DNA of 64,000 bases, from the NCBI RefSeq assembly GCF_000189635.1, contig NW_002476426.1, positions 1,240,001 through 1,304,000 on the forward strand, read 5' to 3'. The position numbers and the translations under genes were made by a program. The DNA is from Tetrahymena thermophila SB210. Lineage: Eukaryota; Ciliophora; Oligohymenophorea; Hymenostomatida; Tetrahymenidae. Positions 48,401-61,171 of this stretch are shown here, in pieces. The notes under the pieces were generated by a model. It was not told the origin of the DNA. It did not search any database and worked only from the letters and a program-made list of their open reading frames with translations. Positions within the stretch are counted from its first letter, which is position 1. Each line of letters opens with the position of its first letter.

Positions 48401-50728
48401 ATGCAGAATTTAGATAAAAATTTAAATGAAGATTAGAGTGTTGTTGTTGCTTTTGGCTCTACAGGATGCGGAAAATCTACAATTCTGAATTATCTACTTG
48501 AAAAGACATTAATTATTAAATATTTAAATTTATAAGCTCGCCTTTGTTGTGATGATCCAGAAAGTTTTTAAATTGGCCATTCAGTTAAATCTACAACTTA
48601 AAATATCTAAATTAAATAAAATGGTCTACTAAAATTAGCTGATTTTCCTGGTTTATATGATACAAGAGGAATAGAAATTCGTATATAAAATTTTAAATCA
48701 TTTGTTGAATTCTTTTATTCTAATAAGAAAATAAAATTATTACTGATTGAAGAATTTATAAATCTAATTCAGACAAGAGGTGCTGAATTTGCTAATAGGC
48801 TAGATAGACTGAATCATATTTTTGGGGGATTACATAATATTATGAATTCAACTATTATCATTTTTAATAAATATGATTAAGGAATAGTGAATGAATAATT
48901 TCTAGATGAGTTGAAAGAACATATTATTGATTTACTCTAAGAATAAAATAGAATTTAATACAGGGATTTTTTTAATCACTTATTTGAAATGCGTCGAGTA
49001 TTTTTATTTGAATAAGCAAATAGAAGTGAAATAGGTTCCCCATTTAAATTTGATCTTAGATAAGAAATTGTTAATTAAATTTAAAATTTACATGGATTGA
49101 AAATTAATCATGAGTTTAGCTTATTTTAATCCCTCGATCCAGAAAGTTAAGCATAAATATAAAACTAAAAGATTTAATTAGAGAAAGATATTGTAAGAAT
49201 TGATGAATTTATTAACAATTTAATGTAATAAATATTTTTAAATACAAACAATAACTGGGGTTTATCTTATTTTCTGAATGAAAATATTAAATATAATAAT
49301 ACTGTTTTAAGTTAATTATTTTAATTTATCTTTGGATGCAATAAACTGTCCAACTAAAGCTAAAATTAAAAGAAAAAAATGAAAGAATTATAGATGATGT
49401 ACGAATTCATATAACTACCATACATAAATAATTTTTTTGGCTAAAATAGTTTAAGTAAAAAAATAAAAAATTTTACCCATATTTAAGCAAATTAACTAGA
49501 AGAAAATAATATATTTTTAATTATTGGAAATATTGTTATGAGCAAAAATGTTTAAAATTATATTAATAAAAATTAATAATGCGATTTTCTGGTGATTGCT
49601 AAAAAATTTATTCTTGATAACGATATCAGCCACTATGGAAAGAGTATTTATATTAAGTCAAAAAAATTTATTTGCTTTGGTAAGAGAAAGATTTCTGTTG
49701 AAGGTAATAAAGGAAGTTAAAACACTTCAATTGATGAAGGTATTCAAGATGGATTACCTGGTTTACCAGGAGAAAACGGAGGTACAGTAATTATAGATTT
49801 AAATGAGGATTTTAGCTTTGATTCAAATTAATCTCAGTTAATTATTGATGTTTCTGGCGGACAAGGTGGAGATGGATAAAATGGAAAAAATGGTTAAAAC
49901 GGAGAAGATGGTGAACATGCAAGTATACCAGATTTCTTTAGTAAAAAAAAATAATTTTTAGTTGAAAGAATAAAAATAACTTCCAAAACAAAAGAATTCC
50001 TTTCTTTTAATTCCGTTTTTGAGGAGTTTTATTATTCTCGTGGTAAAGAAGGTAAAAAAGGTACTGATGCAGGAAGAGGAGGACACGGTGGAATATAAGG
50101 AAATCATGGATTTGCACAAATCATTATTAATAGTATACTAATAGATGAAAATAATATTAATTAGTAAGTAAATATTTAAAGAATTTTAAAAATTGCGTAA
50201 CATGGCATTGGTGGCTAGCCAGGAAGTGGTGGAAAAACAGGAAATCATATCGTAGGTGTCTATAGAGAAGAATATATGTTTCCTACTATAAGAAGAATTA
50301 AGAATGTAAATCATGAAAAAAAATATAATCACAATATAGTTACTAGAGGAAGCTAAGCGGCGTCAGTTGGTAGTTTTAGTATAGGAATAGCAGGGATGGG
50401 TATGAGGTTACTTGGCTTAGGAGCGTCTGTGGGTTTTAGATTAATTTCAGGAGTAGTAGGATTAGCTATTACTGGAGCATAACTTACAGGAAGCATATTA
50501 AGTTAATCTATTACTAGTGATTGGGACGACGAAAATAAGCCTACTTTTATAGATTCTTAAGAATATGCAGAGTCAGGAAGAGAGTTTACTGATGAAAAAA
50601 ACAATAATGGTATATAGTAACCCTAATAGATTTAGTAAATAGATGTAGAATAAAGAATATTATAAGTTTAGGACATTATACAAAGATAAAATATCTAACA
50701 AAATGATAACATATTCATATTTAATTGA
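48401..50728 (+). CDS. P-loop GTPase-like protein with collagen-like Gly repeats and a C-terminal glycine-rich hydrophobic segment
   Basis: Single exon, 775 residues (MQNLDKNLNEDQSVVVAFGS...). Walker A/G1 is GSTGCGKS (residues 19-26), followed by SVKSTT as a possible G2 and LADFPGLYDT (about 79-88) as G3. IIIFNKYDQ (about 160-168) is a plausible G4 (NKxD). KLLLIEEF..IQTRGAEFANR between them matches the pattern of AIG1/GIMAP-like and related TRAFAC GTPases. Residues ~220-430 are helical and Gln-rich. Residues ~448-617 carry several Gly-Xaa-Yaa-like blocks: GLPGLPGENGG, GGQGGDGQNGKNGQNGEDG, GKEGKKGTDAGRGGHGG and GIGGQPGSGGKTGNH, separated by beta-like segments. Residues ~657-693 (VGSFSIGIAGMGMRLLGLGA) look like a glycine-zipper membrane segment. 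The tail is Gln-rich. Which GTPase subfamily is not decidable here. The P-loop is intact, so it is probably active. Confidence 0.8.
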
Positions 50729-51197
50729 AAAAAGGTTGAATATTTTAAAATAATTAACTTATAATCACTAAGTGATAGGGAGAACACTAAAATAGAATTA
50801 ATTCAAATATATAAAAAACTAATAATAAATTCAAATAATTTATATTAAAAAACTTTTGATAGATAAATCTAATTTATCAAATTTCAATTAACAAAAATTT
50901 ATTTTAGATTTTGTTCAACATTTAAACTTTTGTCAAAATTTTTCAATTATAAAATTATTATAACTTCATATTACCAGCTTAATTCAATAATATATTAAGC
51001 TTAAATTAAATAATTCATATAAATATATATATGTATAAATCAAAATAATATTATATATTTTTCCAAAAATCGGTTTAAATTATTTGGTGTAATAAAAAGT
51101 TTTTGGAAAAATAATTCAAAATCTTGACTACATTAAAAAAAAAAGCGCCGGTAATTAAATTGAATTTTAAAAACTTAAAAATTTTTTCATCTAATAT
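50729..51197. other. AT-rich spacer
   Basis: Between two plus-strand genes; one small aaagcgccggt patch at 51142. No gene seen. Confidence 0.5.
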
Positions 51198-53915
51198 ATG
51201 AATATAGTTGATAAAGATAAACAATAGAATGAATTTGAAAAAATCTCTGAAAAATTTAATGAAAAATTTTTAAACTAAATGAAGTTAGACGGTGAAATTG
51301 TTGACATCGGATAAAAAATAATAGATTCTCTGGAAGATATTGAAAATAAATCCAAGAGAATAAATTTAGAAGATCTGACTCTTCTCTAATATATGTTTCA
51401 CTCCACATATTCTGTTTTTCTTCAGGCCAATGTTTGTTATAGTTATTCAGAGGGCTAGATTTAAAAAAGATCATATTATATAGCATTTTTAATAGGATAC
51501 GCATTCCATTTTTCATAAAAATTGCAATAAATAGAAGAATTGATTAAAACAGGAAGAAGATCTGAAACATCATAATAAGAATCTGATTAGGAATAAAAAT
51601 CGAAGAATACATACTTCAAAAATATGCATAGATATATTTATGATTAGAATATTCATCATAAGAAAGTATAAAATAATCTTTAATATGAAATGATGGCTAA
51701 TGAACAGCTATTTTAATATTTAAACGAATTATAATAATAATATCAATAATAAGATGAAAATAATATATAGATAAAGATGAAAACTTAAATAGATTACTAC
51801 TTATTAGGGATAAATATATTATTTTAATAATCAGATTCAATAAATTAAATGAAATTGAACAGAAATGTCTAATTTAAACGCATATTTTAAGAAATAATTT
51901 ATTTATAGTATTATTTGGGAAATGCAATCCATTATCTAAATATTAAGTATTTAGAGAAAGATGGTTTTTTTATTAAATTTTAAAATGAAATGTAAAATTT
52001 ACAAAATTAAGATCGCTTTAATTTTTTGGAAGTTTTTGAAAGATAATAAAAAAACACTGGAATTTTTATTGATATAATTTATGATGAAAAAACTAAAAAA
52101 ACTTAAATACTACCTGTCATTGTTCCCTATATAAGAATTGGTGAATAAGATGAAGATTGTATGTAGTCATAAAACACTAATTAAGATTAAAATTAAGAAT
52201 CTGAAAAAAAATTCAATATGATTTTTTTCTAAAAATTTTACAAAGAAGAATAATAAGGAAACAAAAAATATTCCAATTAAAACTGTTAATTAAGTATGAA
52301 AAAAGATATTGTTGGAATCTAATATAAATAGAAAGAAATCATGGACAATATCAAGAAGGGATAATAGTTAGTTTTACCTTCTAACATAAATTTCACATAT
52401 GGAGGGCTTTTTTACAGTTTATTTTGGAATAATTTTTTAACCACTATACATGGGAATATATTAGAACCCCAAATATACTTATTTTAAAATTATTGCAAAG
52501 ATATTCAATTTAAAAATTAATAATATAGAATGAATCATGACACAGATAGCTAAGAAAACTAAGATTTGGAAGTATTTAACTAATGTAGAAAAATATAAAA
52601 TTTTATGCTTTATGAACAAGCAAAATTTTTTATTTAACAATGTAAATAATCAAAATATGGAAATGCTTAAATATTTTCCCTCATTATCAAATATTTGCTT
52701 GAAAAAATTGTTATAAATGAGAATAAAATTTCTCTCTTTAAATATCCTGAAATAAATGTTGATGTTGATAAAAGTAAATTGTTGAAAGAAATTTAATTTA
52801 TTTAGAAAAGAATAAACTAGATAGTTTAAAACGATATAGACATAAATTTTATAGATAACTAAAATATATATGAAATTAACATGAGACAAAATATTTTATT
52901 ATAATGGAATCATTTATTAGTTTAATAAACCAGAAAATTAGAGTGGTTAAATCGTAGTTTTATTAAAAAAATGAAATTTTATGGTCCGGAAGAATATTTA
53001 GGTATCGAATTTGAGAAAAAATAAGAAATCGAAAGTAAGGAAAATTAAAAAAAGCCTAAAAATTAAGTTGAAAAAGAAATCTAAGTTGATAAAGATTCTA
53101 AAAAATAAAAACCTCTTCCAATAAACAAGGTCATCAAGAAAGATGAAAAAATAAAATCAGTATATAAAAATTTTAAAAGGTTTGTAATTGATAACGATCA
53201 GGGTACAACAATGAATTAGATTGATAATGATTTGGATGTAAACAATTAAATTTAATTATAATAAACATAATTCCTAGAAAATTTACCTCTACAGTAGGAA
53301 CAATTAGGCAATGCTTAGAATGATTAGCCAAACAATAATCAAGATGAATAACCAAACAACCAATAACAACCACAAAATATATAAAATATAAATATGGCTT
53401 ATGGATTCAGTGATTTAGACATTGCTCCTGATGGATAATAACAAGAATGGATTTATGAGATGTAATTCCCTGAAAATTTCTAATAACAGTAGTAGGTTAA
53501 TATCTATGGAATTGCGCCTGTAGAAAATATCGTTCCTGAAGGCTAATAATAATATTGGGTTTATGAATTATAATTCCTCGATGAATAAGAAATTGATGAT
53601 CAACATGAGGAATCATAATAAATATAATTACAGTAAATTTAACAAACTGAATAGGGTAATTAGGCTCCGTAAATGGAAGAAGAAGAAGAAGAAAAATACG
53701 AAGTTCAATATAACTTCGACAATGATTTCCATACATAAATTATTTACGGTACCCCTTATAATAATGAAAATTATCAAAATCAAATGACCTCGTATCAAGA
53801 CAGAACTACGAATTATAATTATAATAACGAATTATAATAATAAAATAATTTATGCATTTCTTAATTCGAATTCAATCCACTAAATTTTTTGGATGGTGAT
53901 AATAAATACGATTGA
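51198..53915 (+). CDS. Q-rich protein of unknown function with internal C-terminal repeat
   Basis: Single exon of 906 codons (905 residues) from MNIVDKDKQQNEFEKIS to NFLDGDNKYD, TGA 53913-53915. The first ~650 residues look folded: helices rich in Phe/Tyr/Ile such as FHSTYSVFLQANVCYSYS and LLGINILFQQSD, and a likely beta segment TGIFIDIIYDEKTKKT. A Lys/Glu/Gln linker follows (about 610-700). The C-terminal ~200 residues are Gln/Asn-rich. They include a diverged internal duplication, APDGQQQEWIYEMQFPENF (about 53428-53484) and VPEGQQQYWVYELQFLDEQ (about 53533-53589), and an acidic run EEEEEEKYEVQ. Nothing recognised. It lies 222 bases upstream of the topoisomerase-like gene on the same strand. 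Confidence 0.72.
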
Positions 53916-54137
53916 TAGATTCTTAAATACTTTTTTTATAACCGAAAATTAAAATATATAATTTAAAAACAAAAAAAAAAAATCAATAAAAAGAAAAAAA
54001 AAATAAAAACTAAAACAAAACAAAAATAAAAATTATATTTTTATGAAAAATTGAAAAACAAATAAATAAGAAATAATAGAAATTTATATATCATTAGATA
54101 ATTAAAATCGATAAATTGAAATAAATAAATAAAAAAA

Positions 54138-56579
54138 ATGCAAAATCAATACAAATAAATGAAATTTGAATTACATGTTAGATAATGTGCTGATATGTAC
54201 ATAGGTTCTATACAACCTGAAGAAATTATGACTCCAATTTACTCTAAAAATTAAGAGAATTAAATAACATTAGAGTATAAAAAAGTTAAAATAATTCCAG
54301 GATTACTAACTGTAATAGGAGAAATTTTAACCAATGCAAGAGATGTTATGTTTCAATAGAGAAAATAAAAAAAAGGAATATAAATATATTTAGATTTTGA
54401 TGAAATTGAAGGTGAAATTGTTTTGAAAACTGTTGGAAAAGGTATTCCTATTGAAAAATAAGATAATATATTTATTCCAGAATTAATATTTTCACATGAA
54501 AGAACTTCATCAAATTATTAAAATACAAATTTAAATGATCCAAAATTAACTGGAGGAAAGAATGGTTATGGTGCAAAATTAACAAATGTATTATCTGAAT
54601 ATTTTGAAGTAGAAACTAAATATGATAATTTAATTTTCAAATAATTACATTATGAAGGAAATACCAAACATAGTGAACCTTAAATAACTCATGTAAAAAT
54701 AAACAATAAATAATAATTAATACAATAATAAGAGGATGATTATGTGTAAATAAAATTTAAAATAGATTATAATTTTTTCAAGTTTGAAAAAGATTAATTA
54801 CCATTATTAAAATAAATTTTATATGCATAAATGATTGGAATTTATTCATCTACTATAATTTATTGTAAACAAGATAATAATACAAGATTATTTTTAGACA
54901 GATAAATTATAAATGTAAATAATTTATTAGATTACTTATATATGTTTATTAACGAAGAACATAAATAATAGAATTTAAATATTATTAATTTTGTTGATTA
55001 ATATTATTAACTCATAATTCTAGAAGATAAAAATAATATTATAATTCCAGGTTAGTAATTATAAAAGGATATAATTTCATTTGTTAATGGATTACCATAA
55101 AATGGAGGTACTCATGTGAATTTTATTAATTAGATCATAAAATAAGATTAATTGATTAAGAATTTAAATGTTTAAGATTAAGATGAATTAGAAGTTATGA
55201 AATAATTGGGAAAATAATATAGGTAAAATGTGTTTATTATTTTTTCTTTACTTGTTCACTAACCTAGTTATACTTCTTAGAGTAAAGATTAATTGAAGAC
55301 TAATAAAAAAGATTGGTTTGATACTGTAGAATTAGAAAAATATATTTAATAATAAATTCAATAATCTTCATTGTTATAAGAATTAAAAATTGAGATTTAA
55401 TAATAAACTAAAAAATAATAAGTTTTAAAATAGAAAGATTAAATAAAAAAGATGAATATAAATTCAGTCAAAAAATTATAAGATGCTATTAAAATAAGAG
55501 ATAGAAGAACAGAGTGTAGTTTATTGTGTGCTGAAGGTGATTCTGCTATGAGTTTTATAAGATCTGGGTTAACAGAATAACAAAAATAAATTTATGGTAG
55601 ATTTCCGCTTAAAGGTAAATTGATGAATGTCAATAGTAAAACTGATAGATAAATTGGTGAGAATGAAATTTTATCATAATTATAGAGGTCATTAAATAGA
55701 TATTTTACTGAAAGTTTAGATTCTGAAAATGATTTTAACAATTAATTGTATAAAAATTGGAGAGAGAATAAAATTTAAGAAATGAAAGTGGAATTTATGA
55801 AAAATTTAATGTAAAGTGAAACTTTACCTTAGAGTGAAACTTTACCTTAAAGTGAAACTTTACCTTAGAGTGAAACTTAGGATGAAACTGAAAAAAAATA
55901 ATCTAAATCTAAAACTAAAACTAAAAAAAATAACGATGAAATCAAAATCAAAAAATAATAAAAATAATTACTAAAATAATTTAAAATAGATGAATCTAAA
56001 TTAAACAGAAGAATATTCATTGAAGAAAATGCAAAAATATTTATGGATCAGATTAATAAAAGTTATTTACAACAATTAAAAGAATTTGATATAATGAGAT
56101 ATAAAAATATTATAATTATTACAGATTAAGATTATGATGGATTTCATATTAAAGGATTATTTTTAAATATAATAATGAAGTACTGGCCATAGTTATTAAT
56201 TGATGGCAGGGTAAAAACTTTAAAGACACAAGTTATCAAACTAAAACCTAAAACAGAATCAAAAAAATTAAAAGAATAATAATTCTATAATTTTGATTAG
56301 TATACTAAGTGGGTATAATAAAATGGTGGAATTGAAAATATATAAAATAAATACAATATAAAATATTATAAAGGTTTAGGTACTAATACAGATAAAGAAG
56401 CTAAAGAATATTTCAAAGACTTTGAAGTTATAAATTTGTTTTAAAAAGCTAGTCTAAAAAATATTGCTCCAGACCTCACTTTTCCTCTTATATTGTTGTT
56501 CTCAATTTCTTCAGTAAATTATTTTTCTTACTAAAGAAAGAAATTGTTGCTTAAATTTTCAGACTAATCTCTATATTGA
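54138..56579 (+). CDS. DNA topoisomerase II-like ATPase/TOPRIM protein lacking the DNA-cleavage domain
   Basis: Single exon, 813 residues, TGA 56577-56579. GHKL ATPase: RQCADMYIGSIQ, the Bergerat E-x3-N (E62, N66 in GEILTNARD), and the ATP-lid block LTGGKNGYGAKLTN. Transducer: NGLPQNGGTHVNFI and the Q-x-K loop (TSQSKDQLKTN). TOPRIM: LLCAEGDSAM (catalytic Glu about residue 466), GRFPLKGKLMNV, and IITDQDYDGFHIKGLFLN (metal-binding Asp about 663/665), then YYKGLGTNTDKEAKEYF. Between the two TOPRIM halves sits a ~120-residue insert with SETLPQ repeats and Lys runs. Known topo II enzymes continue with the winged-helix domain holding the active-site Tyr, then coiled coil and C-gate. Here all of that is missing, and the last ~50 codons are antisense to the neighbouring gene. 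So ATP and metal motifs are kept but strand cleavage cannot occur. Either a truncated copy or a new ATPase-TOPRIM protein. Confidence 0.85.
55815..55880 (+). repeat. 18-bp coding repeat (SETLPQ)
   Basis: Three full and one partial copy of agtgaaactttacctta(g/a), nearly identical, within the TOPRIM insert of the topoisomerase-like gene. The insert is low-complexity. Confidence 0.85.
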
Positions 56580-58330
56580 GTTGATGAAGTATTGTTTAAT
56601 TTTTTATTATTTTTAAATCTACTAAACTATTTTTTATACCTTTTTAAGCTACTAAAAAGTTCACTATTTTTATCAGGCATAAGATTATTTACAAATGCTT
56701 TTTCTACTCTTTTAATTTAAAAGATAGGTTTTTTGCTTTCTTTTTGTATAGTATTTTTATCTTGCCTAGTATAAATTTAATCATTTTAAGATTTTTATTA
56801 TTTTTATTGATCTTCAAACAAGATTTCAGTACCACAAAATTGTATGGCAGCATATTGTTCTTTTGTCAAAATTAATTTGATTGCCATTTTGATTTTTATA
56901 AGGTCTTTGTAGACTTCAAATATGTTGATTCTCTTAAGAGATTGTTTCATTAAATTTCTAAAAAAAGTTTTATCTTAGTTTGAATCATCTTTACTCTATA
57001 TTTTATGAGCTCTGCCAAAAATTTAACAAAAAAAATTAATTATCTTATCAAGTAATCCTAATTTAATATACTTTGATAATTACTCAGAAAAATTTGTTTA
57101 ATTTATTTTATTTTAACATTCTAAAATAAATCTGCATTTTTAAGCTTCTTGTGAGTCATTTATAATATGAGTTGAATTGTCTTATTAAATTTTATTATTT
57201 AAATTTTTGATTTTGTTCCTTTTCTTCGATTATTTCTTGAGAGAATCTTTAGCCTCTTAACTTTAAATTAGCATAAAAGCAGTTTTTTTATAATACTCTG
57301 TTAATAAAATGTTATTCATATCATATATAATATGAGATTCTGCTACAAGCTTTGCTAAGAAACCTATAAACAATAATGCATTAAAAATGCTAATAAACTA
57401 AGCTAGAATCTCAGTAATCATTGGTTCTTCAATTTAAATATAGTTATGGATTTAGTTTAGCTCATAAACTAAATAAGCATAACCGCTTATCTCCATTCTT
57501 TGTTCTATTCCATTTTAGGAAAAGTATGTATCTATTCTCTAATAATCATATACAGTATTATTTGTTTAAGATTGTTAAAATATTAGTCCTTAGGTCAATT
57601 AGGTAGTTGCAGCAATTAAATCAATTCGTGTATAACTCATGATTTGAGGATCGAAGTAAATATATTCAGATTTATATCCAATCTAATATCTACCTTCATT
57701 CGTGTTATATTACTAAATCTTAGTATACAGCTAAAAGTAATTTTAAGACTAAAAAATCAGATCATAAATTTCTGTAGGAGAAGCACAATTAGGTATTATA
57801 GTAGGATCGCATGGGCTTATTTGTATTGCATAATCAGAAGACAATTACAATATTGGATTGCTGTAAATATCTATATTCTAATAGAAATTTGTTTAATCCA
57901 GACACTAATATCCTTAGAATTATTGATCAGTGCATTCAGACAAGATCAAATTTATTACAGAATAGGTACCATTTTAATAATACTGCTCATAGCTCACTGT
58001 GTAAGTGAGATAAACTTTGCTAACCTTCTTTTCATACTATTTTAGAGGTATTCCATTTATCATCATTTCCATAAAAAAGAAATTCTCGTTAACATTAATT
58101 GTACTGTTGTTACTTTCTATTTAGAAGCTTGATGTAATTTTTGGTGATATTTTACCAGTAAAATATAAATGCATTAAGTAGTATAAGTAATAAATAGAGG
58201 CTCCTATAATAAGTACAGATAGTAAACCTCCAAAAATTGTACTTTTATTCTTTTTATCTCCTACAAAGAAAGTAAAAGGTCTAGAAAATAAATCAAAGCA
58301 TTTTAGTAGACCTTTATCAAATAACCCCAT
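56144..58330 (-). CDS. Two-helix membrane protein, paralogue 1 (3' end probably truncated)
   Basis: Starts MGLFDKGLLKCFDLFSRP (Met 58328-58330). The ORF is open to TGA 56144-56146 (728 residues), but similarity to its two neighbours stops around 56480 and the remainder is antisense to the topoisomerase-like gene. Family features: conserved N-terminal FDLFSRPFTFFVGDKKNKS, transmembrane segment ~31-56 (FGGLLSVLIIGASIYYLYYL), and an extracellular/lumenal-type domain with Cys residues and N-x-S/T sites that contains YKSEYIYFDP. The second transmembrane segment is at ~305-330 (LAQFISIFNALLFIGFLAKL), followed by a cytosolic-type region with the block KRINIFEVYKDLIKIKMAIK. It lacks the EMDKIE-type C-terminal module found in paralogues 2 and 3. 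Function unknown; I know of no characterised homologue. Confidence 0.75.
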
Positions 58331-58747
58331 TTAATTTGATTTTTATTAATTATTTCTACTAATTTTTTTAAATATAAAAGCAATTAAAATTTTAGCCACT
58401 TGATTCTACTATTTTGATAAAAAATTTATTTTGATTCTAATAATTAATTTTAATAAAAATAATTGAAAAGAAATATTTGATCAAAATAATTGATTATTAA
58501 TTGTGAATTTAAAATAGTGAAGATATATTTTTTGTAAAAATATGGAGTTAAAAAAATTTTTTAGTTTTTATAATTTTAATAAAATATTTTTTTTACAAAC
58601 AAGAAATTTTAGTTTAAATTAGGCTGAATTTTAAATAATAATAAAGTATTAAAAGTAATAATAAAACGATGAAATAATAATTATTATAAAAATATATTAT
58701 GGTTCATAGAGTTTTGAGACTTTAGTCATTAGTGCTAACAATTATCT
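58331..58747. other. AT-rich spacer
   Basis: Separates paralogues 1 and 2; the presumed promoter of paralogue 1. No gene seen. Confidence 0.5.
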
Positions 58748-61171
58748 TCAAATGATTTATGGGTGATCTTTATTTTATTTTATTTGGAAATCTATTAATA
58801 ATTTTGATAACCTTGGCTAGAGATCTATTGAAAGTTTTTTATCTAAAGTAATGTTTTATAAATCCCTAAAATTGTTGATTTTATTTGGCTGTTAATCATT
58901 TACAAGCAAGCTCTAAAATATATGTTTGTCAATAGGATTCATGGCATTTGGTTTTTGGTTTTTAATTTTTATCAAAAACTAATTTAAATATTTTTCTTGT
59001 TCTTATAAATCTGATTCTATTTTGTCCATTTCAACTAAATGAGATTACAAATTTTATAAATCATTTTGTTAAAACATATTTTATTGTTACTCTTCTAAAC
59101 TATCTGAAGATAAATTACCATTTTCAAAAACATTTTAATCTCCAAAAATCTTCAAATTTTAAATATTTACTTTCTCTTCAGTGGCTGATATTTACTTTTT
59201 TGGGGATTTTTACTAAATAGAACGTAAAGTGTTTATTGTAGTAATAATTGAATTCTTACTTGAACGAGTTTATTAATCATTTGGGAAACACAAAAAAATT
59301 TCTGAATCAGATAAATGTTTAGATATTTGTTAGTTTTTATTTGAAAATTTATGATTAACTACCGTTTTATGCTACTAACAATTTTATGGTAAATATAAAT
59401 GGCTTTCAACATTCAATCTGCTCGTTTTATTCTTTTATATTGCTTCTGGGTTATTTTCATAATTTTTTTCTTTAGAAAATGCGCTTAATATTCTCTTACT
59501 TTATCTTGCTTCTTAAAACTAATTAACACTAGAAGATTTTTATAAAATATTTAAAGTATTATTAGGTGAAGGTTTGATTAAAGTAGCATTTGACTTTTCT
59601 ATTATTTTTAATTATTCTTTATTTTAATCCACTTTAGTTTCCTATTCTTCTGAACACATTTCAGAACCACAAAATTGCATGGCAGCATATTATTCTTTTG
59701 TCATAATTAGCTTAATTGCCATTTTTATTTTTATAAGGTCTTTGTATACTTCGAATATGTTAATCCTCTTTAATGACTATTTTTAAAGATTTGAGTACAA
59801 AATTGGGTCAGAATTAGGATCTTTTTTTTCATCTACTTTATGATTTCTGGCAAAAATAGAACAAATAAAATGCTTAATTCTATCTTTTATACTTAAATTG
59901 AAATACTTTGATAACTATTCAGAAAAATTAGTTTCTGCTATTTTTTTATTCATTTCTACAAATAATTTTGATTTTTATTATTCAGGTGATGGCTCTTTCA
60001 ATACATGTACTTTACTCTGTGAATTGAAACTTTGTATTATTTATGCTTAAGCTGAAGGCTCTGCTTTTTCAATAGTTTGAAATACTTATTTAAGCTATTG
60101 TCTCTAAACAAGTCTTAGAGCTGTTCTTTTATAATATTCTTTTAGTAAAATATTATTCATATCCTCAACAATATGAGACTCTGCAAGTAACCTAGCTAAG
60201 AATCCAATAATAAGCAGTGTATTAAAAATACTCATAAACTATGCTAAAACTTCAGTTAACATAGGTTCTTAAATTTAAAAATAATTATGAACTTAGTTTA
60301 ATTCATAAACTATATAAGCTAATCCATCAATACCCATCCTTTATTATATTCCTTATTTAGTAAAATATGTATCTACTCTTTAATAGTTATAAATATTATC
60401 ACTCTGAGTATTAGCTTAAAACACCATACCTTGAGTTAGAGTTGTTGTTGCTACTACTAAATCCATTCTGGTATAAGTAATCAAATATGGATCGAAGTAA
60501 AAATATTCAGACTTATACCCATCTTCAAACTATCTTGTGTTTGAATTATATTATTTTATTTTTGTGAAAATCTAAAAATAATTCTGGGGTTGAAAGATTA
60601 ATTCATATATTTCTTCTTAAGTAGCACAATTTGAAACAGTAGTATTATCACAAAGATTAATTTATACAGCATAATCAGATGAAAGCTGAGAAATAGGGTT
60701 ACTATAAATATCTAAATTTTCTTAAAATGCGCTTTAATCAATACAAAGATAACCTGAAAAATCAAAATCTGTACATTAAGATATTGGTAAACTTACTTAT
60801 TAGCTAGTTCCATTTGTGTAATACTATTCATAATTGATAGTATAGTTAAGATATATTTTATTAACCTATTATTCATACTACTTAAGAGGTTGACCATTAA
60901 CAAGCATCTCCATAATTATAAATCCTTCACGAATTTGAACATTATTAAAATTGTTTTCAATCTTAAAATTTTCTGTTATCTTGGGTTATATTTTATTTGA
61001 AAAATAGAGATTCATAAGATAATAAAAGTAGTAAATTGATATTCCCATTACTACCAAAGAGAGTATTCCCCCAACAAGCGTACTCCTATTTTTTTTATCG
61101 CCAACAAAAAAGGAAAAAGGTTTTGCAAATAAATCAAAATTTTAAATGAAATTTCTTCCAAATTTTTTCAT
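58748..61171 (-). CDS. Two-helix membrane protein, paralogue 2 (complete)
   Basis: Single exon, 808 codons, 807 residues, MKKFGRNFIQNFDLFAKP to DHPQII, TGA 58748-58750. Same plan as its neighbours: FAKPFSFFVGDKKNRS, transmembrane segment ~30-55 (GGILSLVVMGISIYYFYYL), a ~240-residue lumenal-type domain with several N-x-S/T and Cys, YKSEYFYFDPYLITYTRMDL, transmembrane segment ~310-335 (LAQFMSIFNTLLIIGFLARL) and the very conserved QSLKRINIFEVYKDLIKI / EQYAAMQFCGSEMC. A disordered Lys/Ser/Gln-rich tail ends in the EMDKIESDLQEQEKYLNQFL module. The long hydrophilic loop flanked by two helices and the conserved cytosolic block suggest a receptor- or channel-associated protein, but that is only inference. 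It is the reference for judging the truncation of paralogue 1. Confidence 0.8.

Noticed and set aside
53497..53787. Short frames on both strands over the Q-rich C-terminus
   Set aside because: Shadows of the 905-residue Q-rich gene in other frames.
57421..58045. Plus-strand frames over the first membrane paralogue
   Set aside because: Antisense of a protein that aligns well with its two tandem paralogues.
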